Source: Microbacterium sp. USTB-Y
GTDB taxonomy: Bacteria; Actinomycetota; Actinomycetes; Actinomycetales; Microbacteriaceae
Reading direction: 5' to 3'
Length of the DNA: 64,000 bases
Assembly: GCF_023703415.1 (NCBI RefSeq)
Contig: NZ_JAGMTU010000002.1
Coordinates: forward strand, 310,001-374,000
Shown: positions 44,776 to 54,284 of the stretch, in pieces
Layout of the letters: every line of letters begins with the position of its first letter
Position numbering within the stretch: position 1 is the stretch's first letter
The notes under the pieces: generated by a model
Seen by the model: only the letters and a program-made list of their open reading frames with translations
The model's database searches: none
What the model was told of the DNA's origin: nothing
Made by a program: the position numbers and the translations under genes

Positions 44776-45474
44776 TCACCACCAGTTGTTGGAGGACCAG
44801 AACGCCACCGCGGCGCCCCAGCTGCCGTAGCGTCCCACCGCGTAGCCGTTCGCCCACCGCAGGTTGTCGACCGGGTCGTAGCCGTTGCCGGGGACCTTGC
44901 TGCACGGCAGCGCCTGGACGAGTCCGCAGGCCCCCGATCCGCTGTTCGTGGCGTTGGGGTTCCAGCCGCTCTCCCGACTGACGATGTAGTCGACGTTGCC
45001 CCAGTCGCTCGAGGCGATGCCGGCGGCGGCCATCCACTCCGCGGGCGCGCCGCCTCCCGTGTAGAAGAGGGGTCCGGGACCGCTGGAGTCCGAGCTGGAC
45101 GAGGAGCTGTCGCTGGAAGCCACCACGGGCTCCGGGGTCGGCGTCGGCTTCGGCGTGACGTAGACCTCGAATGCGTCGCGGGTCTGCGCCGTCGGCGTCA
45201 CCCCGTGCACGGAGACGGTGATGTTCTGGGCATCGCGCGCGGCAAGCGCGTACGCCGTGGTGACCGAGGCATGCGCCGGCTCGGAAGCCGACATGGCGAG
45301 ACCGGCCGGAGCCACGATCGCGACGGAGAAGCCGACCACCGCCAGTCCGGCGAGCACCGCGGAGGCGGCGTTCCTCCGGGGGAACGCCTTCTTGCCGGCA
45401 CGGGGGGCTGTGGCTGCTGCGTTCTGGACGGCGTTCGGGGTGCGCGCCGCTATCGAATCGTTATCGGGAGTCAC
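44776..45474 (-). CDS. secreted lytic transglycosylase-like protein
   Basis: A 232-residue protein. A basic N-terminal stretch is followed by a hydrophobic helix at residues ~38-62, a long signal peptide or anchor. A Ser/Asp-rich linker spans ~118-132. The C-terminal ~80 residues are a lysozyme-like/SLT domain: V-S-R-E-S-G-W-N-P-N-A-T-N with the catalytic Glu, then A-C-G-L-V-Q-A-L-P, ending A-F-W-S-S-N-N-W-W. It likely cuts peptidoglycan outside the cell. Similar to resuscitation/transglycosylase proteins of Microbacteriaceae. Confidence 0.85.
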   Translation of the reverse strand: MTPDNDSIAARTPNAVQNAAATAPRAGKKAFPRRNAASAVLAGLAVVGFSVAIVAPAGLAMSASEPAHASVTTAYALAARDAQNITVSVHGVTPTAQTRDAFEVYVTPKPTPTPEPVVASSDSSSSSSDSSGPGPLFYTGGGAPAEWMAAAGIASSDWGNVDYIVSRESGWNPNATNSGSGACGLVQALPCSKVPGNGYDPVDNLRWANGYAVGRYGSWGAAVAFWSSNNWW

Positions 45475-45523
45475 AATGGGTCCGATTCTAGCCAGGGGAA
45501 CCTGAATCCGCCATGAGAATCGC

Positions 45524-46099
45524 TCAGCGGATCGCGAGGAGCACGTCGATCGTCGCGTCGAGCAGGGCGTCCACCTGCTCCTCGCGGTACCCGCGTCGCT
45601 GCATGCGGAACGCGGTCTGCCGCACCTGCTCGGCGCTCAGCGCGTCTCCGTCGCGAAGGAAGCGCACGATCCGCTTCGCGACGTGATCGACCTCGTCCAC
45701 GCGGTAGCCGAACGTCAGCGGCCCGGTGCGCGCGAAGCGGTGACCTTCCGGACGGCTCAGGTGATCCAGGATCACCTGAGCGTCGGTCCGTGCCCGGCCG
45801 ACCCACGCGGAGGCGCCCGCGGCCGCTACCGCCGCCGCCCGCTCACGCTGCGCGAAGGCGTCCTCGACCCGGGCGAGCGCCGCGTCCACGGCCGCGATGT
45901 CGTATCCGCCGCGGACCAGCGGGAACGACGCCGCGCGGATGTCGGCGGCGCTGATCCCCTCCGCCTCGTCCTCGAAGGCGCTGCGCGCCCGTCCGAGGAA
46001 GGTGTCGACGGCGGCGCGCTGATAGCCCTTCTCGCGGCGGGGGACGACGGCGAAGCTCGGAGCCGACCCGGCGGCGTCGGAACGGACGGAATCGGTCAT
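45524..46099 (-). CDS. DivIVA-domain-like protein
   Basis: A 191-residue protein built of repeated short modules of the type G-Y-x-x-x-x-V-D-x-x-L/F (near residues 25, 66, 130 and 174), the motif that opens DivIVA domains. The modules fit a small DivIVA-domain family that lies beside cdsA in Microbacteriaceae. It may contact membranes or the divisome (inference). No long coiled coil as in Wag31. Its ATG overlaps the cdsA stop (ATGA). Confidence 0.75.
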   Translation of the reverse strand: MTDSVRSDAAGSAPSFAVVPRREKGYQRAAVDTFLGRARSAFEDEAEGISAADIRAASFPLVRGGYDIAAVDAALARVEDAFAQRERAAAVAAAGASAWVGRARTDAQVILDHLSRPEGHRFARTGPLTFGYRVDEVDHVAKRIVRFLRDGDALSAEQVRQTAFRMQRRGYREEQVDALLDATIDVLLAIR

Positions 46100-47139
46100 G
46101 CTGCCACCAGGGGGGTGAGGAGGATGTACAGGGCGAGGGCCACGACGGCGGACGGGAGCATGCTGTCCAGACGATCCAGCAGTCCGCCGTGACCGGGGAT
46201 CCAGGAGCTCATGTCCTTGATCCCGAGGTCGCGCTTCAGCAGCGACTCCCCGAGGTCGCCGATCGTGGCCGAGGCGACGAGTGCGGCACCGATGATGAGA
46301 CCGGCCCACCACGGCACCTCGAGCATGTAGACGCCGACGAGCGCACCGGCCACGAGCGATCCCACGACGGCGCCGGCGAAGCCCTCCCAGGTCTTCTTCG
46401 GGCTGACCCGCGGCGCCATCGGATGCCGACCGCCCCGGCCGAACAGCAGGCCGGACGCGTAGGCGCAGGTGTCGGCGACCACGACGACGACGATGAGGGC
46501 GAGCACCCACCATTCGCCGCGCGGCTGACGCAGCAGCATCAGCATGATCGCGCCGAGGAAGGGGACGTAGACCTGGATGAATCCCGCGGCGAGGACGTCG
46601 GTGAGGACGTCGCCGTAGGTGCGGCCGTCCTTCACGATCATCTGGGCGAGAAGTCGCCAGACGATGACGCCGAAGACGGCGACCGACAGCATCACCCAGC
46701 ACAGCCACGGATCGGCGAAGTAGCCGCTCGCAGCGAGCGCCGCGCCGAGGACCAGGTGCGGCCAGAGGTCGACCTTGCGGCCGCCGGCGCGCAGGGCCAG
46801 CACGAGCTCCCACACGGCGAGCAGGATGATGGCGAGGCCGATCACCACGAAGGACCACTTCGCGAACAGCAGCGAGGCGAGGATCACGCCGCCGATCAGC
46901 AGGCCGACGCCGGTCGCGACCAGGAGATCGCGCCCCGTGCGCTCCTTGATGCGCTCATTCGCCTGATCGAGTTGATCGCGCGCATGCGAGACGTGCGTCT
47001 CGATCTCGGCCTTCTTGGCTTGCCACTGGGCCTGCAGGTTGTCACCGGTGCGCGTCGGAGCGCTCGCACCGGTGCGCGGCGGCAGCGGGGGTCGTGGCGG
47101 GATCGTCGACGCGTCGTCGTCGCCGGACGGGATGCTCAT
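46096..47139 (-). CDS. cdsA: phosphatidate cytidylyltransferase
   Basis: A 347-residue membrane enzyme that makes CDP-diacylglycerol from phosphatidate and CTP. Residues ~1-75 are a hydrophilic, proline-rich and helical extension. About eight hydrophobic segments follow. The C-terminal signature G-D-L-x-E-S-L-L-K-R-D-x-G-I-K-D-x-S-x-x-I-P-G-H-G-G-x-L-D-R-x-D is complete. It sits 8 bases after frr. The usual frr-cdsA order. Confidence 0.95.
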   Translation of the reverse strand: MSIPSGDDDASTIPPRPPLPPRTGASAPTRTGDNLQAQWQAKKAEIETHVSHARDQLDQANERIKERTGRDLLVATGVGLLIGGVILASLLFAKWSFVVIGLAIILLAVWELVLALRAGGRKVDLWPHLVLGAALAASGYFADPWLCWVMLSVAVFGVIVWRLLAQMIVKDGRTYGDVLTDVLAAGFIQVYVPFLGAIMLMLLRQPRGEWWVLALIVVVVVADTCAYASGLLFGRGGRHPMAPRVSPKKTWEGFAGAVVGSLVAGALVGVYMLEVPWWAGLIIGAALVASATIGDLGESLLKRDLGIKDMSSWIPGHGGLLDRLDSMLPSAVVALALYILLTPLVAA

Positions 47140-47147
47140 CGGCGCTC

Positions 47148-47702
47148 TCAGACCTCGAGCAGCTCGGCCTCTTTGCGCTTCACGGCCTCGTCGATGAGAT
47201 CGACATGCTGGCGCGTGAGGGCGTCGAGCTCCTTCTCGCCGCGGGCGATCTCGTCCTCGCCGAGCTCGCTCTTGAGCGAGTCCAGCTCGTCCTTCGCCTT
47301 GCGCCGGATGCCGCGGACGTGCACCTTCGCGTCCTCGCCCTTGCTCTTGACGAGCTTGACGTACTCCTTGCGGCGCTCGGCGGTGAGCTCGGGCATCGTG
47401 ACACGCACGATGTTGCCGTCGTTGGACGGGTTGGCTCCCAGGTTCGGCATGTCGCGGATGGCCTGCTCGATCGCCTTGAGCGCCGACTTGTCGTAGGGCG
47501 TGACGATGAGCGAGCGCGCCTCGGGGTTGGCGAGCGAGGCGAGCTGCGCGAGGGGGGTCGGCGTGCCGTAGTAGTCCACCAGCACCTTCTGGAACATCTG
47601 CGGGTTGGCACGGCCGGTGCGCACCGTGCTGAAGTCCTCCTTGGCGGCCTCGACGGCGCGCTGCATGCGGGAGGTGGTGTCGGCGAGGACATCCGCGATC
47701 AC
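47148..47702 (-). CDS. frr: ribosome recycling factor
   Basis: A 184-residue protein that splits post-termination ribosomes with EF-G. The conserved R-T-G-R-A-N-P near residue 30, '[14 protein letters not shown]' region and P-x-L-T-x-E-R-R-K-E near residue 105 are present. The GTG start has AGGAG 7 nt upstream. It lies between pyrH and cdsA, the common order. Confidence 0.97.
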   Translation of the reverse strand: MIADVLADTTSRMQRAVEAAKEDFSTVRTGRANPQMFQKVLVDYYGTPTPLAQLASLANPEARSLIVTPYDKSALKAIEQAIRDMPNLGANPSNDGNIVRVTMPELTAERRKEYVKLVKSKGEDAKVHVRGIRRKAKDELDSLKSELGEDEIARGEKELDALTRQHVDLIDEAVKRKEAELLEV

Positions 47703-47800
47703 GGTGACTCCTATCGTCAGGGGGTTCGTCTCAAGTCTATCGGGGGCGCAGCACGGATCCCGGGCTCGACGCCGACGGCGCGGCCCGGGATCCTGCGGCG

Positions 47801-48517
47801 TCAGGCGATGACGCGGGTGCCGATCGGCTCGCCCAGCAGCGCGCGGGTGATGTTGCCCGCGGGCTCCATGCCGAACACGCGCATGTCCATGCCGTTGTCC
47901 ATGCAGAGGCTGAACGCCGTCGAGTCGACGACCTTGAGTCCGCGCACCAGCGCGTCCTGGAAGGTGATCTCCTCGATGCGCTCGGCGGAGGCGTCCGTCT
48001 TCGGGTCGGCCGTATAGATCGCGTCGACCCCGTTCTTGGCGACGAGAACCTCGTCGGCGCCGATCTCCAGCGCGCGCTGAGCCGCGACCGTGTCGGTGGA
48101 GAAGTACGGCAGGCCGGCGCCGGCGCCGAAGATCACGACCCGGCTCTTCTCCATGTGCCGCTCGGCCCGCAGCGGCAGGTACGGCTCGGCGACCTGAGTC
48201 ATCGCGATCGCGGACTGCACCCGCGGCGATGCGCCCGCCTGCTCCAGGAAGTCCTGGAGCGCCAGGGCGTTCATCACGGTGCCGAGCATGCCCATGTAGT
48301 CGGCGCGCGACCGGTCCATGCCGCGCTGGCTGAGCTCCGCCCCCCGGAAGAAGTTCCCGCCGCCGACGACGACGGCGATCTCGACGCGGTCGGTGGCGGC
48401 GGCGATCTCGCGCGCGATCTGGCTGACGATGTCGGGGTTGACCCCGAGCTGGCCGCCGCCGAAGGCCTCACCGGAGAGCTTGAGGACGACGCGGCGTCGA
48501 CCCTGTCGTTCGGTCAT
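47801..48517 (-). CDS. pyrH: UMP kinase
   Basis: A 238-residue amino-acid-kinase-fold enzyme phosphorylating UMP to [12 protein letters not shown] at residues ~9-17, [10 protein letters not shown] near 50, and the K[11 protein letters not shown] near 160 are the family motifs. ATG at 48517 with GAGAGGAAG upstream. Located between tsf and frr. Confidence 0.97.
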   Translation of the reverse strand: MTERQGRRRVVLKLSGEAFGGGQLGVNPDIVSQIAREIAAATDRVEIAVVVGGGNFFRGAELSQRGMDRSRADYMGMLGTVMNALALQDFLEQAGASPRVQSAIAMTQVAEPYLPLRAERHMEKSRVVIFGAGAGLPYFSTDTVAAQRALEIGADEVLVAKNGVDAIYTADPKTDASAERIEEITFQDALVRGLKVVDSTAFSLCMDNGMDMRVFGMEPAGNITRALLGEPIGTRVIA

Positions 48518-48614
48518 GGAGTGCTTCCTCTCATCCGTGGAACAAACTACCGTGCGCGGCACGGAAGAACATGGGTGATGCGACGCGCATCCGCACGCCG
48601 CATCCAGGGCATGA

Positions 48615-48652
48615 CGAAGGGGTCCGGACCCTGGCGGATCCGAACCCCTTCG
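48615..48652 (-). terminator. terminator after tsf
   Basis: CGAAGGGGTCCGGA at 48615-48628 pairs with TCCGAACCCCTTCG at 48639-48652 with one mismatch and a 10-nt loop, 6 bases past the tsf stop. Confidence 0.7.
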
Positions 48653-48658
48653 ATGCTG

Positions 48659-49486
48659 TTACGCGCCGACCTTGAAGCGCGCGAAGTCGGTCACCGTGAT
48701 GCCGGCGTCCTTCGCGACCTGGCCTACGGACAGCTTGTTGTCCTTGGCGTAGTCCTGCTCGAGCAGCGCGACCTGCTTGAAGAACGCGGTGACGCGGCCC
48801 TCGACGATCTTCGGCAGGGCGGCCTCCGGCTTGCCCTCGTTGCGGGAGATCTCGGTGACGATCTCGCGCTCCTTCTCCACGTCCGCGGCCGGGACGTCCT
48901 CACGGGTGAGGTAGGAGGGGTTCGCGAACGAGATGTGCTGCGCGATGCTGCGCGCGGTCTCCGCGTCGTCACCCGTGTAGGCGACGACGACGCCGACCTG
49001 CGGCGGGAGGTCCTTGCTCGTGCGGTGCAGGTACACCTGGAAGGCGTCGCCGGTCAGCGTGCGCACGCGGCGCAGCTCGACCTTCTCGCCGATGATGGCG
49101 GCCTCGTCCGAGATCAGCTGCTCGACGGTCTGCCCACCGGCGTCGGCCGCGAGGGCATCCTCGACGGTGTCGGCTTTGACGGCGGCGACCGCGTCGGCGA
49201 CCTTGTCGGCCAGCGCGATGAAGCGGTCGTTCTTGGCGACGAAGTCGGTCTCGCAGGCGAGCTCGACGAGCGTGACGGTGCCGTCCTGCTCGCGGGCGAC
49301 GACCAGGCCCTCGCTGGTGGAACGGTCAGCGCGCTTGGCGTTGCCCTTCGCACCCTTCAGGCGAAGGATCTCGACGGCCTTCTCGACGTCGCCGTCGGCC
49401 TCCTCGAGCGCCTTCTTGGTGTCGACCATTCCCGTGCCGAGCTGCTCACGCAGCGCCTTGATGTCGGCGATGGTGAAGTTGGCCAT
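48659..49486 (-). CDS. tsf: elongation factor Ts
   Basis: A 275-residue nucleotide exchange factor for EF-Tu. The N-terminal UBA-like domain has L-R-E-Q-L-G-T-G-M-V-D-T-K-K-A-L at residues ~13-28. The core L-V-E-L-A-C-E-T-D-F-V-A-K-N near residue 75 is diagnostic. ATG with AAGGAG upstream. It follows rpsB by 77 bases, which contain a hairpin. Confidence 0.97.
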   Translation of the reverse strand: MANFTIADIKALREQLGTGMVDTKKALEEADGDVEKAVEILRLKGAKGNAKRADRSTSEGLVVAREQDGTVTLVELACETDFVAKNDRFIALADKVADAVAAVKADTVEDALAADAGGQTVEQLISDEAAIIGEKVELRRVRTLTGDAFQVYLHRTSKDLPPQVGVVVAYTGDDAETARSIAQHISFANPSYLTREDVPAADVEKEREIVTEISRNEGKPEAALPKIVEGRVTAFFKQVALLEQDYAKDNKLSVGQVAKDAGITVTDFARFKVGA

Positions 49487-49530
49487 GTTGTGGTGGCTCC
49501 TTGCTTCGTGTGTGTGCGTGGTGGGTGCGG

Positions 49531-49554
49531 GTCGGAGGGCTCGCGCCCTCCGAC
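49531..49554 (-). terminator. hairpin between rpsB and tsf
   Basis: Perfect 10-bp stem GTCGGAGGGC / GCCCTCCGAC with loop TCGC, 9 bases past the rpsB stop. It may be a partial terminator setting the rpsB:tsf ratio, or a processing site. Confidence 0.55.
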
Positions 49555-49563
49555 GGACCGCGA

Positions 49564-50445
49564 TTACTTGTCGGTCGACTCGGCGTCGGCGACCTCGGCC
49601 GCGGTCTCGCCCGCAGCGGCGGCGATCGCCTCGTCGTGCGCGGCTGCACCGGCCTCGTCCGCGGCGGACTCGGTCGCGGCGACCTGCGCGTCAGCGCCCT
49701 CGAGGAGCTCCTGCTCCCACTCGGCGAGCGGCTCGGCGTCGCCGGCCTCGGGGTTGTGCTTGACCTGCAGGCCCTCGGCCGCGGCGTCTGCGATGATGCG
49801 GGTCAGCAGCGAGACCGAGCGGATCGCGTCGTCGTTGCCGGGGATCGGGTACTGGAAGTCGTCCGGGTCGGCGTTGGTGTCGAGGATGCCGATCACGGGG
49901 ATGCCGAGCTTCTTGGCCTCGTCGATCGCGAGGTGCTCGCGCTTGGCGTCGACGACCCACAGAGCCGACGGGGTCTTGGTCAGGTTGCGGATTCCGCCGA
50001 GCGACTTGTGCAGCTTGTCGAGCTCGCGCTTCTTGAGCAGCAGCTCCTTCTTCGTGAAGCCCGAAGCGGCCGGGTTCTCGTAGTCGAGCTCTTCGAGCTC
50101 CTTCATGCGGGCGAGACGCTTCGCGATGGTGGAGAAGTTGGTGAGGAGGCCACCGAGCCAGCGCTGGTTCACGTAGGGCTGGCCGACGCGGGTCGCCTGC
50201 TCGGCGAGGATCTCCTGCGCCTGCTTCTTGGTGCCCACGAAGAGGATCGTGCCGCCGTGCGCGACGGTCTCCTTGACGAAGTCGTAGGCCTTGTCGATGT
50301 AGCCCAGCGACTGCTGCAGGTCGATGATGTGGATCCCGCTGCGCTCCGTGAGGATGAAGCGCTTCACCTTCGGGTTCCACCGGCGGGTCTGGTGTCCGAA
50401 GTGAACGCCGCTGTCGAGCAGCTGGCGGATGGTGACGACGGCCAT
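49564..50445 (-). CDS. rpsB: 30S ribosomal protein S2
   Basis: A 293-residue ribosomal protein. [18 protein letters not shown] at ~8-25, [10 protein letters not shown] near 93 and the V-I-G-I-L-D-T-N near 185 are diagnostic. The last ~50 residues are an Ala/Glu-rich acidic tail typical of Actinobacteria. AAGGAG upstream of the ATG. Confidence 0.97.
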   Translation of the reverse strand: MAVVTIRQLLDSGVHFGHQTRRWNPKVKRFILTERSGIHIIDLQQSLGYIDKAYDFVKETVAHGGTILFVGTKKQAQEILAEQATRVGQPYVNQRWLGGLLTNFSTIAKRLARMKELEELDYENPAASGFTKKELLLKKRELDKLHKSLGGIRNLTKTPSALWVVDAKREHLAIDEAKKLGIPVIGILDTNADPDDFQYPIPGNDDAIRSVSLLTRIIADAAAEGLQVKHNPEAGDAEPLAEWEQELLEGADAQVAATESAADEAGAAAHDEAIAAAAGETAAEVADAESTDK

Positions 50446-50737
50446 GGTCGTACTCCTTGCTGGTTGAGGTTGAGCTGCCGATCGGGCGATCGGCGATCCT
50501 GGTGCCCGGCGCACGCTCCGCTCTCCTGCGAGAGACCTGTGGAGTGTTCGCCACGTTGAACGCTGTGGGCACGCGTAGTCACCCCGACACACGGGATGCC
50601 CTGCAAGCATATCAGGATCGCCGGGTCGATCCGCGACGCCCTCGCCATCGTTCCGCACAGCCGAGCCGATCCCCCTGCTTCGCACCGGCTGCGCGCAAGC
50701 ATGCCCGGTACAGCGACGGGCGGAGCAGGCTCGACGT

Positions 50738-51337
50738 ATGTCCCGTCGCCGTCACCCCGCCCCCGCAGCGAACGCTCCGCGGCGCGCCCTCGCGGCCGTC
50801 GCGGTGCTGCTCGGCGCGCTCGCGCCGCCGCTCGCTCCGTACTCCCCGCCGTCCGCCGCCGCGTCCGTTGCGGCGCGCGGGCATCCGTCCGCCGCGACGG
50901 ACGGAGGGCCCGTGCTCCCGGACCAGGACTGGATGTGGCCGGTCGAGGGCGCCCGCTCCGTGATGGAGCCCTTCCGTCCTCCCGCGCATGCCTACGGCCC
51001 GGGACATCGGGGCGTCGACATCGCCGCGTCCGGCGATCTGCGCGCACCGGCCGGCGGAGTGGTCGCCTTCGTCGGCACCGTGGCGGACCGGGCGCTGCTG
51101 ACGATCGATCACGGCAACGGCCTGATCACCACGTACGAGCCGGCCACCGCGATCCTCGCGCCCGGCGCCCCGGTGCGCCGCGGGGATCTCGTGGCGCGGG
51201 CGTCTTCGGGCGGGCATGCGCCAGCCGGCTCCGTGCACGTCGGCGTGCGCTGGAACGGCGTCTACGTCAATCCGATGCTGCTGTTCGGCGGCGTACCTCG
51301 CGCCGTGCTGCTGCCGTGCGGCGCGGACCGCTGCTGA
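50738..51337 (+). CDS. M23-family (LytM-like) secreted peptidase
   Basis: A 199-residue protein. An N-terminal signal-like segment spans residues ~12-45 after a basic start. The LytM fold has [11 protein letters not shown] with the first metal ligands near residue 90, and V-H-V-G-V-R near 167. The first His of the usual H-x-H is Ser here (S-V-H-V-G), as seen in part of the actinobacterial family, so activity as an endopeptidase is not certain. It probably binds or trims peptidoglycan. It lies divergent from rpsB and convergent with xerC. Confidence 0.85.
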   Translation: MSRRRHPAPAANAPRRALAAVAVLLGALAPPLAPYSPPSAAASVAARGHPSAATDGGPVLPDQDWMWPVEGARSVMEPFRPPAHAYGPGHRGVDIAASGDLRAPAGGVVAFVGTVADRALLTIDHGNGLITTYEPATAILAPGAPVRRGDLVARASSGGHAPAGSVHVGVRWNGVYVNPMLLFGGVPRAVLLPCGADRC

Positions 51338-51368
51338 CCGCACCCGCCAGGGAAGAGGTCGAGCCGCC

Positions 51369-51396
51369 GATCACGCGCGCGAGTGCGCGAGTGATC
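51369..51396. terminator. hairpin between M23 peptidase and xerC
   Basis: GATCACGCGCGC pairs with GCGCGAGTGATC at 11 of 12 positions around GAGT. It sits between two convergent genes and touches the xerC stop; possible bidirectional terminator. Confidence 0.4.
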
Positions 51397-52297
51397 ACGC
51401 CCGCGGGTGCGCGAGCCGGTAGCTCGCGGCGAGCCGCTCCGCGGAGACGTGCGTGTAGATCTGGGTCGTGCCGAGGCTCGCGTGGCCGAGGATCTCCTGC
51501 ACGGCGCGCAGATCGGCGCCGCCGTCGAGCAGATGCGTCGCGGCCGAATGGCGCAGCGCGTGCGGGCCGACGGTCTCGGCGCCGATCACCGGCGCCAGCA
51601 CTCGGGCGACCAGCTCGTACACGGCGCGCGGGCCCAGCACTCCCCCGCGCGCGCCCCGGAAGAGGGCGGGACCGGGTCGGTCCGCTCGTGCGACCAGGGC
51701 GGGACGGGCCCGTCTCAGATACGACGCGACGGCATCGCGCGCGGGGGCGCCGAAGGGGACGACCCGCTCCTTGTCCCCCTTGCCGATGACGCGTGCCGTG
51801 CCGCGGTCCAGATCCAGGTCGTCGACTGCGAGCCCGCAGAGCTCCGATACGCGCATGCCGGAACCGTAGAGCAGCTCGAGGATCGCGCTGTCGCGCAACC
51901 GGACGGGATCCCCGTCGAGCGCCGCGTCCCGCGCCTCGTCCAGAAGGACGCGCATGGCGTCGGCCGAGGCGACGGCCGGCAGAGTGCGCCCGCGCTTCGG
52001 CGTCACGAGTCGCAGCGCGGGGTCGACCGGCACGAGACCGGACTCGGCGGCCCAGGCGAAGAACGAGCGGACGGCCGCGGTGCGCCGGGCGAGCGTCGAA
52101 CGCGCATCCCCGCGCTGCGTGGCGTGCCAGAGCCAGTCCCGCAGCGCCTCCAGGTCGACCGCGGCGAGGTCGGCATCGGCCGTGGCGGCGGCCAGATCGG
52201 CCAGATCCGACCGATAGGCGCGCACGGTCGCCGGGGAGAGCCGACGCACCTGCGTGAGGTGCGCGGTGAACGCCGCGGCGGCATCCGATACGCGCAT
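51395..52297 (-). CDS. xerC: tyrosine recombinase XerC
   Basis: A 300-residue site-specific recombinase that resolves chromosome dimers at dif with XerD. The catalytic set is intact: G-S-G-M-R-V-S-E (Arg), the beta-hairpin Lys in I-G-K-G-D-K-E-R, H-A-L-R-H-S (His, Arg), L-G-H-A-S-L (His) and Q-I-Y-T-H-V (Tyr). The N-terminal SAM-like domain is normal. The position dprA-xerC-M23-rpsB is the usual actinobacterial order, so this is the housekeeping enzyme and not the island integrase. Confidence 0.95.
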   Translation of the reverse strand: MRVSDAAAAFTAHLTQVRRLSPATVRAYRSDLADLAAATADADLAAVDLEALRDWLWHATQRGDARSTLARRTAAVRSFFAWAAESGLVPVDPALRLVTPKRGRTLPAVASADAMRVLLDEARDAALDGDPVRLRDSAILELLYGSGMRVSELCGLAVDDLDLDRGTARVIGKGDKERVVPFGAPARDAVASYLRRARPALVARADRPGPALFRGARGGVLGPRAVYELVARVLAPVIGAETVGPHALRHSAATHLLDGGADLRAVQEILGHASLGTTQIYTHVSAERLAASYRLAHPRA

Positions 52298-52340
52298 GCC
52301 CCCAGCTTGCGCCCTCGCTCGGCGGAGCGCGGGAGCACGC

Positions 52341-52460
52341 GCGGAGTCCGACTCCCCCGGAACCTCGGCACCCGCACGTTCGAGGTCTTCGAGGAGGACG
52401 GGTCCCCGCCGGGTCTGTACGTGCTCGACCTCTACACGCCGGAGTCGGCCTCGAGTGCGG
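52341..52460 (+). other. coding-like fragment between dprA and xerC
   Basis: One plus-strand frame here reads like protein with strong G/C third positions: 'FEVFEEDGSPPGLYVLDLYTPESAS' in outline. It has no own start or stop in place and runs on into antisense of dprA. It may be the remnant of a gene or chance in a GC-rich spacer. Confidence 0.25.
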
Positions 52461-53732
52461 TCACCGGAGCACGCCGAGCCAGCCGTGCTCGCTCCTTCTC
52501 GCGCCGCCGTCGAGCTCCAGGATGCCGAGGAGCGCTTCGACCCGGTCCTCGCTCAGCCCGCTGCGCTGCGCGAGCTCGCTGCGGCTGCGCGCCGCGCGGG
52601 CGTTGAGCGCGTCGGCGAGTCGGACCAGGTCCGGGTCCTCCTGCATGATCGGCGGCCCGGCCCGATCCACTCCGAGCAGTTCACGGACGTCGGCGACCGA
52701 CGTGACGCACCGCGCGTCGTAATCCCGCAGCAGACGGTGGCACCCCGCGGAGGTCGTCGAGGTGATCGGTCCCGGCACCGCACCGAGCGGCCTGCCGAGC
52801 TCGCCGGCGTGGCCGGCCGTGTTCAGCGAGCCGCTCCGACCACCTGCCTCGACGACGACGGTCGCCCGGGCCAGCGCACTGATCACACGATTGCGCGCGA
52901 GGAACCGCCATTTCGTGGGCGCCGTGCCGCACGGCACCTCACTCACGAGCGCCCCGCTCGCGACGATCCGCTCGAACAGCTGAGCGTGGCCGCTCGGGTA
53001 GGGCCGATCCACCCCGCCGGCGAGTACCGCCACCGTGCGACCGCCGGCTCGGAGCGCCGCGCGGTGCGCCGTGCCGTCGATGCCGTACGCGCCGCCGGAG
53101 AACACCACGAATCCCTCCCCGGCGAGCTCGCCGGCGAGCCCGCCCGCGACATGCTCGCCGTAGCTCGAGGAAGCACGAGCGCCCACGATCGCGACACCGA
53201 CCTCGGAGAGCGCCGCGGGATCCCCCCGGAGCCAGAGCGCACGGGGCGCGTGCGCTCCGAGGTCCGCCAGAGCGACCGGCCATTCCGCGTCCCGGGGCAG
53301 CAGCAGCCGTGCCCCGATCCGTGCCGCGGTCCGCAACGCCCCCCGGTGGGGCTCGACGGCGAGGCGGGGCGCCCAGCGCCGGCGCGCATCGCGCAATGCC
53401 GCGGCGGCGGGCCGCTCCCCGGCGACATCGCCCTCCGGGTCGTCCCGTCCTCCGTGCGATCCGCCGAACGCGACCTCCAGTGCCTCGGTCGGTCCCATCG
53501 CTTCGACGAGCGCCCCGGCCACGCCGTCCCCCGGTTCGACGAGCAGACTCCAGATCACGCTGTCCCGAACCGCGGGATCCGCCGCATCGGGACGGATCCT
53601 GGTCATCTCGGCGAGGAGACCCGGCTCATCGCGCAACGTGCGCAGCCGGCGGCGCAGCTCGGCCGGGCCGGGCGTCGCCCCGTCGTGCGGCTCATCGGCA
53701 GCGGATCGACCACCACGTGCGGCCGGACTCAC
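52461..53732 (-). CDS. dprA: DNA-processing protein DprA
   Basis: A 423-residue protein that loads RecA onto incoming single strands in transformation. The Rossmann-like core has V-A-I-V-G-A-R-A-S-S-S-Y-G near residue 190, F-S-G-G-A-Y-G-I-D-G-T-A-H near 218, and V-V-E-A-G-G-R-S-G-S-L-N-T-A near 300. A C-terminal winged helix ('RSELAQRSGLSEDRVEALLGILELDG') is present. The GTG at 53732 overlaps the comM stop (GTGA). It appears intact although its partner comM is broken. Confidence 0.94.
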   Translation of the reverse strand: MSPAARGGRSAADEPHDGATPGPAELRRRLRTLRDEPGLLAEMTRIRPDAADPAVRDSVIWSLLVEPGDGVAGALVEAMGPTEALEVAFGGSHGGRDDPEGDVAGERPAAAALRDARRRWAPRLAVEPHRGALRTAARIGARLLLPRDAEWPVALADLGAHAPRALWLRGDPAALSEVGVAIVGARASSSYGEHVAGGLAGELAGEGFVVFSGGAYGIDGTAHRAALRAGGRTVAVLAGGVDRPYPSGHAQLFERIVASGALVSEVPCGTAPTKWRFLARNRVISALARATVVVEAGGRSGSLNTAGHAGELGRPLGAVPGPITSTTSAGCHRLLRDYDARCVTSVADVRELLGVDRAGPPIMQEDPDLVRLADALNARAARSRSELAQRSGLSEDRVEALLGILELDGGARRSEHGWLGVLR

Positions 53733-54220
53733 GTCGTCGCCCCCTTCTTCAGGTACAGCGCCCGCCCGATGTGGGCGAGAGTGGGAGCGGCCGCACCGGC
53801 GAGGTCCGCGATCGACCACGCGAGCCGCAGCACGCGGTCGTAGCCGCGGAGCGTCAGCGCCCCGCGCTGCAGAGCCCGATCCAGCGGAGTCCGGACCTCG
53901 GCGGGGAGACGGAACTCCCCCTGTCGCAGCCAGGTGCCCGGCGCGTGCGCATTGAGCCTCCAGGGGGTGTCCCGCCAGCGCCGCGCGGCGCGGGCCCTCG
54001 CCTCCTCGACCCGCGCACGCGCCTGTGCGGTCGACAGCGCGCCGCTCGACGACGCCGCGACCGCCGCGGCCGATACCCGGGCGACGCCCACCTCGATGTC
54101 GAGCCGGTCGCGGATCGGTCCCGACAGCCGTGCGGCGTACCGCCGGATCGTGGAAGGCGGGCAGATGCACTCCTCGCCGACGACACCGAAGGAACCGCAC
54201 GGGCACGGGTTCGTCGCCAG
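53729..54220 (-). pseudogene. comM: comM/yifB (Mg-chelatase-like AAA+), interrupted 3' part
   Basis: The last ~163 codons of a YifB/ComM protein, which is normally about 500 residues. It opens at L-A-T-N-P-C-P-C-G, a motif from the middle-late AAA+ core, followed by the C-P-P Cys region, Y-A-A-R-L-S-G-P-I-R-D-R-L-D-I and the C-terminal Mg_chelatase_C domain. The residues before L-A-T no longer match ComM from base 54,221 on: they read K-Y-V-Q-K rather than the expected F-Q-L-V-type sequence. The 5' ~340 codons must lie beyond the right end of the island. ComM is a branch-migration helicase for transformation; the gene is inactive here. Confidence 0.85.
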
Positions 54221-54284
54221 TTTTTGGACGTACTTCACGGCGTGTCCAGTGTTCGACGCCCGCCAACCCGGATTCGCTTGCCCT

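Noticed and set aside
51395-52297. xerC as the integrase of the nearby island
   Set aside because: It has housekeeping position (dprA-xerC-M23-rpsB), normal length and high GC, and lies outside the broken comM.
53729-54238. A new short gene starting at the M-K-Y-V-Q-K codons
   Set aside because: From L-A-T-N-P-C-P-C-G on it is plainly the C-terminal part of ComM; the ATG comes from island sequence and is an accident of the insertion.
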